Below are positions 47,711 to 57,033 of a stretch of 64,000 nucleotides of DNA, piece after piece (position 1 is the stretch's first letter; each line of letters begins with the position of its first letter). The stretch comes from Variovorax sp. (GTDB lineage Bacteria; Pseudomonadota; Gammaproteobacteria; Burkholderiales; Burkholderiaceae_C). The stretch covers positions 124,001 through 188,000 of the forward strand of contig JANXTS010000033.1 of the NCBI GenBank assembly GCA_025352265.1, in the 5' to 3' direction. Both the position numbers and the translations under genes were made by a program. Under the pieces are notes generated by a model, which saw only the letters and a list, made by a program, of their open reading frames with translations, was not told where the DNA came from and searched no databases.

Positions 47711-48576
47711 ACAACCGATCGGCCCATGCGTGGTTGATGCTGCTGCCGGCACTCGTGCTGTTGGTGGCTTTCACGCATTGGCCGGCCGCGTCGACGCTGA
47801 TCGACAGCTTTTTCTCGACGCCGAGAGGTGCGCGTCCCGGCGTCTGGGTAGGTCTAGAAAACTACCAATCGATGACGGCCGATCCGGTGTTCTGGAAGGC
47901 GGTTCGCAACAACCTGTGGTTTGCCGGTGCGACGATTCCGTGCTCGATCGGGCTCGCGCTGGTGATGGCGCTGTGGGTCAACGAGCGCATCCCCGGTCGC
48001 GCTTTTTTGCGTATGGCGTACTTCACACCAACGGTGTTGCCAATGATCGCTGTCGCCAACATCTGGCTCTTTTTCTACACGCCGCAATACGGTCTTCTGG
48101 AGCAGATCACCGGCGCCTTGGGTCTGCCTTCGCACAACTGGCTCGGCAGCCCGAGCACCGCCCTCAGCGCAGTGACGGTGGTCGCCATCTGGAAGGAGTC
48201 CGGCTTTTTCATGATCTTCTATCTGGCCGCGCTGCAGACGCTGAATCCGAGCCTGCGCGAGGCCGCCGCCATTGAAGGCGCGTCGCGCTGGTACTTCTTC
48301 CGGCGGGTGCAGTGGCCGCTGCTGACGCCGACGACGCTGTTCGTGCTCGTCAACGCTTTCATCAACGCGTTCCGCATGGTCGATCATCTGTTCGTGCTGA
48401 CCCGCGGCGGTCCCGACAACGCATCGACGCTGCTGCTCTATCACCTGTACGAAGTGGGCTTCAGCTTTTGGGACACGGCGTACGCGTCGGCCATCACCGT
48501 GGTGCTGGTGGTGGTGCTCGCGGGCATCGCGCTGTTCCAGTTCTTCGTGCTCGACAAGCGCGTCCACTACAAATGA
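47707..48576 (+). CDS. ABC importer permease (UgpA-like)
   Basis: 289 residues with about six membrane segments (LMLLPALVLLVAFTHW first) and the EAA loop REAAAIEGASRWYFFRRVQWPLLTP. The GTG start overlaps the previous stop (GTGA). It forms the channel with the next gene product. Confidence 0.92.
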   Translation: MNNRSAHAWLMLLPALVLLVAFTHWPAASTLIDSFFSTPRGARPGVWVGLENYQSMTADPVFWKAVRNNLWFAGATIPCSIGLALVMALWVNERIPGRAFLRMAYFTPTVLPMIAVANIWLFFYTPQYGLLEQITGALGLPSHNWLGSPSTALSAVTVVAIWKESGFFMIFYLAALQTLNPSLREAAAIEGASRWYFFRRVQWPLLTPTTLFVLVNAFINAFRMVDHLFVLTRGGPDNASTLLLYHLYEVGFSFWDTAYASAITVVLVVVLAGIALFQFFVLDKRVHYK

Positions 48577-49436
48577 GCGCATCCCCGTCTACATTGCGGG
48601 CCGCACACGCGCCCTCGCAACGCCTCGCATACAACGCGCCCGGCTGGCTCGACACCATCGCGGCCTGGTTGCTTGCGCTGTTGTGGATCCTGCCGCTGGT
48701 CTACGCGGTGTGGACCGCCTTTCATGCGCCGGAGTTTTCCACGCGCTTCAGTCTGGCCGCGCCGCTCACACTCGACAATTTTCGCCGCGCCTGGGTCGCT
48801 GCACCGTTCGCGCGCTACTTCCTCAACACCACGCTGCTGGTCGCGATGATTCTGGTGGTGCAATTGGTGCTCGGCACCCTCGCCGCCTATGCGTTCGCGC
48901 GCTATGAGTTCAAAGGCCGCAACATCGCATTCGCACTTGTGCTGGTGCAGCTGATGGTCATGCCAGACATCCTCGTTGTCGAAAATTACAAGACGATGGC
49001 GAAGCTCGGGCTGGTCGACACGTTGCTCGCCATCGGTCTGCCGTACTTCGCGTCCGCCTTCGCGATCTTCCTGTTGCGCCAGACTTTTATGGGCATACCT
49101 AAAGAGCTGGACGATGCGGCACGCGTCGAGGGCGCCAGCGCGATGCAGATGCTTTGGCGCGTGTACGTGCCGCTCGCCAAACCGGTGTACACGGCCTTCG
49201 CGCTGGTGTCGGTGAGTTTTCACTGGAACAACTTTCTCTGGCCGCTGATCGTGACCAACAGCGTCAACGCCCGACCACTCACTGTCGGGTTGCAAGTGTT
49301 TTCTTCAATGGATCAGGGGGTCGACTGGTCGATCATCACGGCCGCCACGCTGATGACATCGGCGCCATTGCTGGTTGCCTTCATGTTGTTCCAGCGGCAG
49401 TTCGTGCAGAGCTTCATGCGGGCGGGCATCAAATGA
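48573..49436 (+). CDS. ABC importer permease (UgpE-like)
   Basis: 287 residues with about six membrane segments and the EAA loop DDAARVEGASAMQMLWRVYVPLAKP. The conserved NNFLWPLIVTNSVNARPLTVGLQVF is typical of UgpE-like permeases. The ATG overlaps the previous stop by four bases (ATGA). Confidence 0.92.
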   Translation: MSASPSTLRAAHAPSQRLAYNAPGWLDTIAAWLLALLWILPLVYAVWTAFHAPEFSTRFSLAAPLTLDNFRRAWVAAPFARYFLNTTLLVAMILVVQLVLGTLAAYAFARYEFKGRNIAFALVLVQLMVMPDILVVENYKTMAKLGLVDTLLAIGLPYFASAFAIFLLRQTFMGIPKELDDAARVEGASAMQMLWRVYVPLAKPVYTAFALVSVSFHWNNFLWPLIVTNSVNARPLTVGLQVFSSMDQGVDWSIITAATLMTSAPLLVAFMLFQRQFVQSFMRAGIK

Positions 49437-50293
49437 AACTGGTGACGTGGAACACGCAGTGGTGCCGTGGGCTCGATGACCGAGTCGACGTCCTACGCAT
49501 CGTTGACGGCGCACGCTCGATGGCCGACTTCGATGTGCTCTGTCTGCAAGAGATCGCACAGGGTTTCGACACCATGCCGGGTCAGCCAGGCGACCAACCC
49601 GCGCAACTGCAAGCGCTGTTGCCGGGCTTCCAAGTCTTCTTCGGTGCCGCGGTGGACGAGTTCACTCCTGATGGCAAACGCCAGCGCTTCGGCAACCTGA
49701 TCGCGACGCGTCTGCCCGTGACCCAGGTGCAGCACCACGCCCTGCCCTGGCCCGCCGATGCAGGTGTGCGCAGCATGCCGCGAATGTGCACGGTCGTCAC
49801 GGTCCGAGAAGCGGCGCTCGGGCCGGTGCGCGTGATGACGACGCACCTCGAGTACTACTCCAAGGTGCAGCGTATGGCGCAGGCACGTGCGCTCCGACAG
49901 CTGCACATCGATGCCTGCGCGCAAGCCGCAGCGCCGCCGCTGGTGGACGACAGCGGCTCGGCGTTTCAAACCAAAACGCACACGCCGCACGCGATCCTTT
50001 GCGGCGATTTCAATCTGGGCGCAAGCGAGCCTGAGTACGCGGCAATGCAAGCGCCGTTTCTGCTCGACGGCGATGCCGCGGCACATGCGTTGCACGACGC
50101 GTGGCCGCTGGTGCACGGCGGGTCGCCGCATTCACCGACCTTCCAGTTGTTCGACCGGACCTATGGTCCCGAGCCGGTCGCCTGCGACTTCGTCTTTGTC
50201 AGCGCCGGCCTGGCGTCACGTGTGCGCCGCATCGAAGTCGATGTCGTCACGCGCGCATCGGACCACCAACCGGTAGTCGTCGAACTAGGCTGA
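49433..50293 (+). CDS. Endonuclease/exonuclease/phosphatase-family enzyme, operon partner of the importer
   Basis: 286 residues, cytoplasmic (no signal peptide). EEP motifs in order: TWNTQW (Asn), LCLQEIA (Glu), MTTHLEYY (His), CGDFNLG (Asp-Asn) and ASDHQPVVV (Asp-His). These metal-dependent enzymes cleave phosphodiester or phosphomonoester bonds in nucleic acids, phosphoinositides or sphingomyelin-type lipids. The ATG overlaps the permease stop by four bases, so it is co-translated with the importer, a strong hint that it handles the imported compound. Classical ugp operons carry an unrelated GDPD enzyme (UgpQ) in this slot. Confidence 0.88.
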   Translation: MKLVTWNTQWCRGLDDRVDVLRIVDGARSMADFDVLCLQEIAQGFDTMPGQPGDQPAQLQALLPGFQVFFGAAVDEFTPDGKRQRFGNLIATRLPVTQVQHHALPWPADAGVRSMPRMCTVVTVREAALGPVRVMTTHLEYYSKVQRMAQARALRQLHIDACAQAAAPPLVDDSGSAFQTKTHTPHAILCGDFNLGASEPEYAAMQAPFLLDGDAAAHALHDAWPLVHGGSPHSPTFQLFDRTYGPEPVACDFVFVSAGLASRVRRIEVDVVTRASDHQPVVVELG

Positions 50294-50309
50294 GCGTCTG
50301 CGCGCCCGG

Positions 50310-50654
50310 TCAGCGGTCGGGATGATTCTTTTCGAAGCGCCGCTCAGCGCCGACCAGATGACTGATCAAAAGGTGCGAGATCAGGTTGACGCCGATGCCG
50401 CCGAACATGAGCGGAAAGAGATAGAGCGCGAACGAAACTTCCGAATCGAACACAGCGTCGTCGACCAGCGACGGTGTGGCGCGCGCAGCCGTCTGCATGT
50501 GCTGCAAAAAGTAGACGTCGAACCCGGCGATTGCGACCAGCGTGAGACCCAACGCCAGCACGGTGTAGCGAGAGATGCTCGGCTTCGCGAAAAGCACGGC
50601 GTAGATCGTCACCGGCAGGATCACCGACACGACGACCATCGCCCAGAAGCTCAA
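50310..50654 (-). CDS. Small membrane protein, 114 residues
   Basis: Three hydrophobic segments: near residues 4-23 (VVVSVILPVTIYAVLF), 30-48 (VLALGLTLVAIAGFDVYFL) and 75-97 (ALYLFPLMFGGIGVNLISHLLI). The frame begins with TTG at 50654; an ATG at 50639 is also possible, and the frame stays open upstream with protein-like LIDSVFAEL but no standard start. Function unknown. It reads toward phaA's 3' side and lies between the importer operon and phaA. Confidence 0.6.
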   Translation of the reverse strand: MSFWAMVVVSVILPVTIYAVLFAKPSISRYTVLALGLTLVAIAGFDVYFLQHMQTAARATPSLVDDAVFDSEVSFALYLFPLMFGGIGVNLISHLLISHLVGAERRFEKNHPDR

Positions 50655-50710
50655 CTCAGCGAAGACCGAATCGATCAGGCAGAGCCCAAGCCGCGCACAG
50701 GGTCAGACGT

Positions 50711-51889
50711 TCAGCGCTCGATAGTCAACGCCACGCCCATGCCGCCGCCGATGCACAGCGAAGCGATGCCCTTCTTCGCGTTCTGGCGCTGCATCTCGTG
50801 CAGCAGCGTGACGAGGATGCGGCAGCCCGACGCACCGATCGGATGGCCGATGGCAATCGCGCCTCCGTTGACGTTGACCTTAGACACGTCCCAGCCCATC
50901 TCGCGATTCACTGCGCAAGCTTGCGCAGCGAACGCCTCGTTGATCTCGAGCACGTCGAGGTCTTGCGGCTTCCAGCCGGCGCGCTGTAGCGCCTTGGTCG
51001 ACGCAGCCACCGGGCCCATTCCCATGATCGCCGGGTCGAGGCCGACGGTCGCGTAGCTGGCAATGCGACCTAGCGGTTTCAGCCCGAGTTGCGCCGCCTT
51101 CTTCGCCGTCATGACCATCACGGCGGCCGCGCCATCGTTCAGCCCCGATGCATTGCCCGCGGTAACGCCGCCGGCCTTGTCGAACGCGGGGCGCAATGCG
51201 GCCAGTCCTTCGGCGCTGCTCTTGCGGTTGATGAACTCGTCCTTGTCGAAGACGAGCGGATCGCCCTTTTTCTGAGGAATGTTCACGGGGACGATTTCGT
51301 CCTTGAACCTTCCGGCGTCTTGCGCCGCTGCGGCCTTGATCTGGCTGCCAAGCGCCAGCTCGTCTTGCGACGCGCGGCTGATGTCGAACTTCTTGGCCAC
51401 GTTCTCGGCCGTGATGCCCATGTGGTACTGGTTGTATACGTCCCACAGGCCGTCGACGATCATTGTGTCGACCAGCTTCCAGTCACCCATGCGCTGGCCG
51501 TTGCGCGAGTTGGGCAGCACGTGCGGCGCCATGCTCATGTTCTCTTGCCCGCCCGCGATGACGATCTCGCTGTCACCGGTCGCGACGGCTTGCGCCGCCA
51601 GCATGACGGCTTTGAGGCCCGAGCCGCATACGGCGTTGATGGTGAGGGCGGGGACTGACTTGTCGATGCCGCTTTTCAGCAGGGCCTGACGCGCCGGGTT
51701 TTGGCCGGCGCCTGCTGCCAGCACCTGGCCCATGATGACTTCGCCGATCTGGTCTGGCGTGAGCTTGGCACGTGCCAGCACTTCTCTGATGACGATCGAG
51801 CCGAGCTCGGTGGCTGCAATGCCAGCGAGCGAGCCGCCGAACTTGCCGACGGCTGTGCGTGCGGCCGAAACGATGACGATGTCTTCCAT
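50711..51889 (-). CDS. phaA: Acetyl-CoA acetyltransferase (beta-ketothiolase)
   Basis: 392 residues of thiolase. The acyl-accepting nucleophile is Cys88 in [17 protein letters not shown], the catalytic His in [10 protein letters not shown] and the second cysteine in SLCIGGGMG follow. It condenses two acetyl-CoA to acetoacetyl-CoA, first step of PHB synthesis. The ATG at 51889 gives the family N-terminus [19 protein letters not shown]. It is 49 bp after phaC and read with it. Confidence 0.95.
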   Translation of the reverse strand: MEDIVIVSAARTAVGKFGGSLAGIAATELGSIVIREVLARAKLTPDQIGEVIMGQVLAAGAGQNPARQALLKSGIDKSVPALTINAVCGSGLKAVMLAAQAVATGDSEIVIAGGQENMSMAPHVLPNSRNGQRMGDWKLVDTMIVDGLWDVYNQYHMGITAENVAKKFDISRASQDELALGSQIKAAAAQDAGRFKDEIVPVNIPQKKGDPLVFDKDEFINRKSSAEGLAALRPAFDKAGGVTAGNASGLNDGAAAVMVMTAKKAAQLGLKPLGRIASYATVGLDPAIMGMGPVAASTKALQRAGWKPQDLDVLEINEAFAAQACAVNREMGWDVSKVNVNGGAIAIGHPIGASGCRILVTLLHEMQRQNAKKGIASLCIGGGMGVALTIER

Positions 51890-51938
51890 GCTTTTTTTCC
51901 GGTGGTGTGATTGAAATCGACTGTGTCGCAAACGAACT

Positions 51939-53672
51939 TCAGGCGGCGACCGAAGGCTTGGCTTTGGCCTTGACGTAGCGCCCCGGTGCCGGCTCGCTCG
52001 CCTTGTAGGCGCTGCCCTCACCATATGCCTTGGGCGCAGCGATCTGCTTGCCCGCTTGGCTTTTGAGCCATTGGGCCCAATCGGTCCACCAGCTGCCGGG
52101 ATGCTCTTCGGCGCCGGCCAGCCAGTCGGCCTGCGAGGTCGGCAGCTTGCCGTCTTCGCGAATCCAGTGGCTGCGCTTTTTCTTGGCTGGCGGATTGATC
52201 ACGCCGGCGATGTGGCCCGATGCGCCCATCACGAAGCGCTTCTTGCCCTTGAGCAACTGCGTCGATGCGTAGGCACCGCCGATCGGCACGATGTGGTCCT
52301 CTCGCGAGCCGTAGATGTACACCGGCGCATCGATGGTGCCAAGGTCGATCTTCTCGCCGCAGACGGTCAGCGCTCCCGGCATCTTGAGCTTGTTCTCGTG
52401 GTATGTGTTGCGGAGATACCAGGTGTAGAACGGACCGGGCAAATTGGTCGCGTCGCAGTTCCAGTACAGGAGGTCGAAAGGCGGTGGCGTTTCGCCCTTG
52501 AGGTAATTGCCGACGACGTAGTTCCAGACCAGGTCGTTCGGCCGCAAAAAGCTGAAAGTCGATGCCAGTTCGCCGCCATCCAGCAGGCCGCCCGCGCCCA
52601 TCTGCATCTCGCGATACTTGACCATCGTCTCGTCGATGAAGATGTCGAGGATGCCGGTTTCGGTGAAGTCGAGCAGCGTAGTCAACAGGGTGACCGATGC
52701 GGCAGGCTTTTCGCCACGTGCCGCCAGCACTGCCAGTGCCGTGCTGAGAATGGTGCCGCCGACGCAGAAGCCGAGCGTATTGATCTGTTTGTCCTTACCC
52801 TGACAGCCGATTTCCTGCACCAGATGAATCGCCTTGATGGCGGCGTCTTCGATGTATTGATCCCACGTGGTTTCGCGCAGAGATTCATCGGGGTTGCGCC
52901 AGCTGATGACGAACACGCGATGCCCCTGCTCCACTGCATAGCGGATTAGCGAATTCTCAGGCTGAAGGTCGAGGATGTAGAACTTGTTGATGCAGGGCGG
53001 GACCAGCAGAAACGGCCGCTCGTAGACCTTGGACGTGAGCGGCTTGTATTCGAGCAACTGGAACAGCTCGTTTTCGAACACCACCGCGCCTTCGGTCGTC
53101 GCCACGTTGCGGCCCACTTCGAAAGCCGTCTCGTCGGTCATGCTGAGATGCCCGCGCTTCACGTCGTCGAGCAGGTTCTTGATGCCCTTGGCGATGCTCC
53201 CGCCCTGCGTGTCGATGGCGCGCTTCTGGGCCTCGGCGTTGAAGGCGAGCGAATTGCTGGGTGACGATGCGGCCATCCATTGTTCGACTGCAAAACGCAG
53301 GCGCGACCTGGTTTTGACGTCGCCCTCGACTGCTTCGACCATGTTGAGCATGGTGCGCCCGTTGAGCAGGTAGACCGCCGCCGTAAAAGACGAGACCGGG
53401 TTGCTATTCCACGCTTCGCCGGAAAATCGACGATCGCTGCTTGCCGCGGTGGGCATCATCCCAGCTTTCCACAGTTCGCCGGCCTCGGCCAGATACTGTT
53501 TTTGCAGGCTTTGCAGCTTTTCGGGTGCAAAAGAAAGCTTGGGCAGATTGAACGACGGAGAGGCACCGTTGGCACCCATCGATTGCAGCGACGTCAGCGC
53601 TTTGTCCCAGCCCTCTGTCAGGGCCTGTTGAAAGGGCGCGAAAGCATCGACCCCGGTAGCTAGTGTTTTCAT
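51939..53672 (-). CDS. phaC: Class I polyhydroxyalkanoate synthase
   Basis: 577 residues. Nucleophile Cys303 in GFCVGGT (lipase-box-like), catalytic Asp in YIYGSREDHIVP and His in GASGHIAGVINPP. The N-terminal 200 residues are the variable dimer/granule-binding part. It polymerises (R)-3-hydroxyacyl-CoA at the granule surface. With propionyl-CoA enzymes nearby, incorporation of hydroxyvalerate is plausible. No PhaR or phasin gene is in the window. The ATG at 53672 is preceded by GGAG. Confidence 0.95.
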   Translation of the reverse strand: MKTLATGVDAFAPFQQALTEGWDKALTSLQSMGANGASPSFNLPKLSFAPEKLQSLQKQYLAEAGELWKAGMMPTAASSDRRFSGEAWNSNPVSSFTAAVYLLNGRTMLNMVEAVEGDVKTRSRLRFAVEQWMAASSPSNSLAFNAEAQKRAIDTQGGSIAKGIKNLLDDVKRGHLSMTDETAFEVGRNVATTEGAVVFENELFQLLEYKPLTSKVYERPFLLVPPCINKFYILDLQPENSLIRYAVEQGHRVFVISWRNPDESLRETTWDQYIEDAAIKAIHLVQEIGCQGKDKQINTLGFCVGGTILSTALAVLAARGEKPAASVTLLTTLLDFTETGILDIFIDETMVKYREMQMGAGGLLDGGELASTFSFLRPNDLVWNYVVGNYLKGETPPPFDLLYWNCDATNLPGPFYTWYLRNTYHENKLKMPGALTVCGEKIDLGTIDAPVYIYGSREDHIVPIGGAYASTQLLKGKKRFVMGASGHIAGVINPPAKKKRSHWIREDGKLPTSQADWLAGAEEHPGSWWTDWAQWLKSQAGKQIAAPKAYGEGSAYKASEPAPGRYVKAKAKPSVAA

Positions 53673-53802
53673 GTGATGTCTCCTGCTGCCTCGCCAGAAC
53701 CTGTTTGCTTTTGAGTATGCTGCATTCGACCAGCGCTCACAACGCCGTGTTTCTCTTTAGTTCCGCCCGTTTCATCATTAACCACTTCATCGACGTCACC
53801 CC

Positions 53803-54171
53803 ATGCATCTGGTCGTAATTGCCTGGCTCTACGTCGTGCTGATGATGGCCGTGGCCGAGGCCACGAACACCACCGGCACCGTCATGGGCGCCATCGTGAC
53901 CTTCGTGCTTTACGGCCTGCTGCCGGTGGGGCTCATCATGTATTTCATGCTCACGCCGGCAAGGCGGCGACGCGTCAGAGAACGTGAAATGGCGGCGCAA
54001 GAAAAGGCTCGCGAAGTGCATCGTACGAGCCATCGGGGCGGTCCGGATGGTGATGCTACCGGCGAGCCGCAAAAGAGCACTCCGCATGAAGGCATGTCGC
54101 CGTCAGACCTTCCAGATCAGCGCAGCGAAGCGGCCGCTTCCGGCCTCCCGCCGGTACGAGAAAAACTGTGA
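53803..54171 (+). CDS. Small membrane protein with charged tail
   Basis: 122 residues. Two hydrophobic segments near residues 3-20 and 27-50 (AIVTFVLYGLLPVGLIMYFML), then TPARRRRVRERE, which by the positive-inside rule puts the long charged C-terminal tail in the cytoplasm. No family recognised with certainty. The last 69 bases overlap the 3' end of the convergent pgeF gene. Confidence 0.65.
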   Translation: MHLVVIAWLYVVLMMAVAEATNTTGTVMGAIVTFVLYGLLPVGLIMYFMLTPARRRRVREREMAAQEKAREVHRTSHRGGPDGDATGEPQKSTPHEGMSPSDLPDQRSEAAASGLPPVREKL

Positions 54172-54933
54172 CGCGTTGCTGACGGTGCACCACGCATCGC
54201 TGCCGTCGTTCCCGTAGACGGCAGACACGCCCATCGCGCGCAATCGCTGGCGCGCCAGTGCTGGCAAATCTGCCAGCCACTTGCCGGGCGCGGCGCCGGG
54301 CCTGAAGCACGATGCGGCGTCGGCGGAATGGACCTCAAACGCAGCTTTGACCTCCGGATTGACCTCGAAGACTTTCGGGCCGATACACGGGCCCAGCCAC
54401 GCGATTTTTTTCAATGCGCCGCGCTGGGGCGCACCGCCGATAGTTTCCGCGTCGACCGCTCGTTCGGCGTCCGTTTCCACGCTGTCCGCTGCGAACGCGC
54501 CGAAGGTGCGCTCCAATACACCCGCCGCCAGGCCACGCCAACCCGCATGGGCAGCAGCCACGCGATAACCGGCTTCGTCGGTGAACAACACCGGCATGCA
54601 GTCGGCGACCATGATCGTGCAGGCAATGCCCGCATCGGTGGTGGTGCACGCGTCCGCGGCGATCGCGCCCGACGCATCCGGCGTGTCTGCATGGAGCGGG
54701 ATCACGTCCGTGCCATGCACCTGCCTGAGGAACACCGGCCGCACCCCGATGGCTGATCGCAACCGTGCCCGGTTCTCGGCCACCGCTCGCGGTGCATCGC
54801 CGACATGCTCGCCCAAGTTCAAGCTGGCACAGGCCCCAACCGATACGCCACCGGCACGCGTCGTGCAGAGCGCACGCACGTTGTCAGGTGCCGGCCAATC
54901 GGGCACCAGCGGCTGCATCGGCCGCGTCCGCAT
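54103..54933 (-). CDS. pgeF: Purine nucleoside phosphorylase/laccase-fold protein (YfiH family)
   Basis: 276 residues. Metal and substrate motifs: RQVHGTDV (His), VADCMPVLFTD (Cys), AAAHAGWRGLAAGV (His) and GPCIGPKVFEV. YfiH/PgeF proteins correct misincorporated serine in peptidoglycan precursors and act as multicopper-like purine nucleoside enzymes. A short acidic insertion (AFAADSVETDAERAVDAETI) is seen in the middle. The ATG at 54933 shares one base with the stop of the GST gene upstream. The 3' end overlaps a convergent small gene by 69 bp. Confidence 0.9.
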   Translation of the reverse strand: MRTRPMQPLVPDWPAPDNVRALCTTRAGGVSVGACASLNLGEHVGDAPRAVAENRARLRSAIGVRPVFLRQVHGTDVIPLHADTPDASGAIAADACTTTDAGIACTIMVADCMPVLFTDEAGYRVAAAHAGWRGLAAGVLERTFGAFAADSVETDAERAVDAETIGGAPQRGALKKIAWLGPCIGPKVFEVNPEVKAAFEVHSADAASCFRPGAAPGKWLADLPALARQRLRAMGVSAVYGNDGSDAWCTVSNASQFFSYRREAGSGRFAALIWKV

Positions 54934-55595
54934 CAGTTCTCCGCGTCCGGGCAACGCGACGGATGCGCGCGCTGAAAGGCGTCGAGCTGCATGCAGGCTT
55001 CGTAGGCCGCGGTAGTGCGTGGCAAGCCGCCCAGGTCGCAGTCGAAGCGCTGCGCGTTGAAGATTTGCGGCACCAGGCAGCAGTCGGCCAGCGTCGGAGT
55101 GTGGCCCCAGCAATACAGCGTGGCCGGCCGCTGGGCCAGCTGGCGCTCGAAGGCCTCCAGGCCGAGCCGCGTCCAGTGCCGGTACCAGGCGTTCTTGGCT
55201 GCGTCGTCCAGCTTGAGGTCGCGCACCAGATACTTCAGCACCCGCAGGTTGTTGATCGGGTGGATCTCGCAAGCGATGGTTTCCGACAGCGCCCGCACAT
55301 GCGCCCGGCCGGCGGGGTCGCGTGGCATCAGCGGCGGCTCTGGATGTACCTCGTCGAGGTATTCGATGATGGCCATCGATTGCGAAAATCGCTCGCCTTG
55401 TTCTTCGCCCAAGGCAGGTTGGTCCTCAAAAAGAGGAACCAGCATGTCGGCCGAAATCTGCGGGTAAGCGCCCGCAAGGTGCTCGCCCTTGGCGATGTGC
55501 ACGGGGAGGTACTCGTAGTCGAGCCCCTTCAGGTTGAGCGCGATGCGCACCCGGTAAGAGGCGGACGAGCGGAAGTAGTTGTGTAGCTTCATCAT
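54933..55595 (-). CDS. Zeta-class glutathione S-transferase, maleylacetoacetate/maleylpyruvate isomerase
   Basis: 220 residues. The zeta-class signature SSASYRVRIALNLKG is at residues 10-24, with QSMAIIEYLDE and the C-terminal TLADCCLVPQIFNAQRF. It isomerises maleylacetoacetate (tyrosine breakdown) or maleylpyruvate (gentisate breakdown) using glutathione. The divergent gene next door is a fumarylpyruvate-hydrolase-like enzyme, which tips the choice toward maleylpyruvate. Two ATG codons in tandem begin the frame. Confidence 0.9.
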   Translation of the reverse strand: MMKLHNYFRSSASYRVRIALNLKGLDYEYLPVHIAKGEHLAGAYPQISADMLVPLFEDQPALGEEQGERFSQSMAIIEYLDEVHPEPPLMPRDPAGRAHVRALSETIACEIHPINNLRVLKYLVRDLKLDDAAKNAWYRHWTRLGLEAFERQLAQRPATLYCWGHTPTLADCCLVPQIFNAQRFDCDLGGLPRTTAAYEACMQLDAFQRAHPSRCPDAEN

Positions 55596-55717
55596 GCGCG
55601 CAGCATAGCTTTACGGCGTCGGTGCGCGCAGGGGTAATCCGCAGCGACTGCGCAGGGTGGTGCCCTCTGGCACACTCCCGGATCAGCGCCCGACCGGCAG
55701 ACAAAGGACTCCACGCC

Positions 55718-56419
55718 ATGGCATCAGAATTCGTTTTTCCCGCTCCCGCGACCGTCTCGGTTCCCGTGGTCGGTCAGACCGCTCGCTTCGCAGTGCACCG
55801 CATCTACTGTGTCGGCCGTAACTACGAGGACCACGCCAAGGAAATGGGTTTCACGGGCCGCGAACCGCCCTTCTTCTTCATGAAGCCGGCCGACGCGGTG
55901 GTAGCGGTCGAAGCGGGCCAGACCGGCACCATGGCGTACCCCACACTGAGCAAGAACCTGCACCACGAAATCGAGCTGGTCGCCTGTATCGGCACCGGCG
56001 GCAAGAACATCTTGGCAGTCGATGCGCACAAGCACATCTACGGCTACGCGGTCGGCCTCGACATGACGCGCCGCGACCTGCAGGGCGAAATGAAAAAGCA
56101 GGGCCGCCCTTGGGAAATCGGCAAGGCTTTCGAGCAAAGCGCACCGATCGGACCGATCGTGCCTGCGGCCAAGGCCGGGGATGTTGAAAAGGCAGAGATC
56201 TCGCTGCAGGTGAACGGCACCGACCGCCAGCGCAGCAACGTGAGCAAGCTGATCTGGAACCTGGGCGAAACCATCGAGCATCTGTCGGCCGCATGGGAGT
56301 TGCAACCGGGCGACTTGATCTTTACCGGAACGCCTGAAGGCGTCGCGGCGGTGGTCCGCGGCGATACGCTGGTCGGTGAAGTGGCCGGTTTGCCATCGCT
56401 CACCGTCAAGATCGTCTGA
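55718..56419 (+). CDS. Fumarylacetoacetate hydrolase family, fumarylpyruvate-hydrolase-like
   Basis: 233 residues, the compact FAH fold of NagK/FAHD1-type enzymes. Key segments: CVGRNYEDHAKEMG, FFFMKPADAV, HHEIELVACIG (metal Glu pair), YGYAVGLDMTRRDLQ and GDLIFTGTPEGVAAV. It would hydrolyse fumarylpyruvate to fumarate and pyruvate. Together with the divergent zeta-GST it forms the last two steps of gentisate-type ring degradation, though no dioxygenase for gentisate is here. The ATG at 55718 has AAAGGA before it. Confidence 0.9.
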   Translation: MASEFVFPAPATVSVPVVGQTARFAVHRIYCVGRNYEDHAKEMGFTGREPPFFFMKPADAVVAVEAGQTGTMAYPTLSKNLHHEIELVACIGTGGKNILAVDAHKHIYGYAVGLDMTRRDLQGEMKKQGRPWEIGKAFEQSAPIGPIVPAAKAGDVEKAEISLQVNGTDRQRSNVSKLIWNLGETIEHLSAAWELQPGDLIFTGTPEGVAAVVRGDTLVGEVAGLPSLTVKIV

Positions 56420-56441
56420 ACCTACTTCAATCCGCCAGCCG

Positions 56442-56993
56442 ATGACCTTCCGCGTTCCCATCAAGCACTGCAAAAACTGCGGCACCGCGGTGGTCTACCG
56501 TCTTCCGGACGATGGCGACACCAAGGAACGCGCGGTCTGCCCCGCCTGCAACACCGTCCACTACGAGAACCCGCTCAACGTCGTAGGCACCATCCCCGTC
56601 CTCGGCGATCGCGTGCTGCTATGCAAGCGAAACATCGAGCCGCGCTGGGGCAAATGGACCCTGCCGGCCGGCTTCATGGAGCTGAACGAAAGCGCGTCGC
56701 AGGGCGCTGCGCGCGAGACCGACGAGGAAGCCGGTGCGCATTTCGAAATTCAGGATCTCTTCGCGGTCATGAGCGTGATACGGGTCGGCCAGGTGCACTT
56801 GTTCTATCGCGCCAAGCTGCTCGACGACGTGTTCGACCCCGGTCACGAAACGATCGAGGCCAAGCTCTTTACCGAAGCAGAAATCCCCTGGGATGAAATC
56901 GCTTTTCGGACCGTGCGCGAAGCGCTCGAATGCTTCTTCGCCGACCGCAAGCGCGGCAGCTTCGACCGCGTTCACACGATCGATATCGATTGA
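56442..56993 (+). CDS. Nudix hydrolase with zinc ribbon (NudC-like)
   Basis: 183 residues. An N-terminal zinc ribbon has CKNC and CPAC. The Nudix box is GFMELNESASQGAARETDEEAG (in pieces GFMELNE, REtDEEaG), complete with its Glu residues. The layout zinc ribbon then Nudix resembles a trimmed NudC (NADH/ADP-ribose pyrophosphatase) without the NudC N-terminal domain. It starts 22 bp after the preceding gene and is likely co-transcribed. Confidence 0.9.
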   Translation: MTFRVPIKHCKNCGTAVVYRLPDDGDTKERAVCPACNTVHYENPLNVVGTIPVLGDRVLLCKRNIEPRWGKWTLPAGFMELNESASQGAARETDEEAGAHFEIQDLFAVMSVIRVGQVHLFYRAKLLDDVFDPGHETIEAKLFTEAEIPWDEIAFRTVREALECFFADRKRGSFDRVHTIDID

Positions 56994-57033
56994 ACCAGCG
57001 CTTGACCACTTGCCCTAGAACTGCGATCCACTC

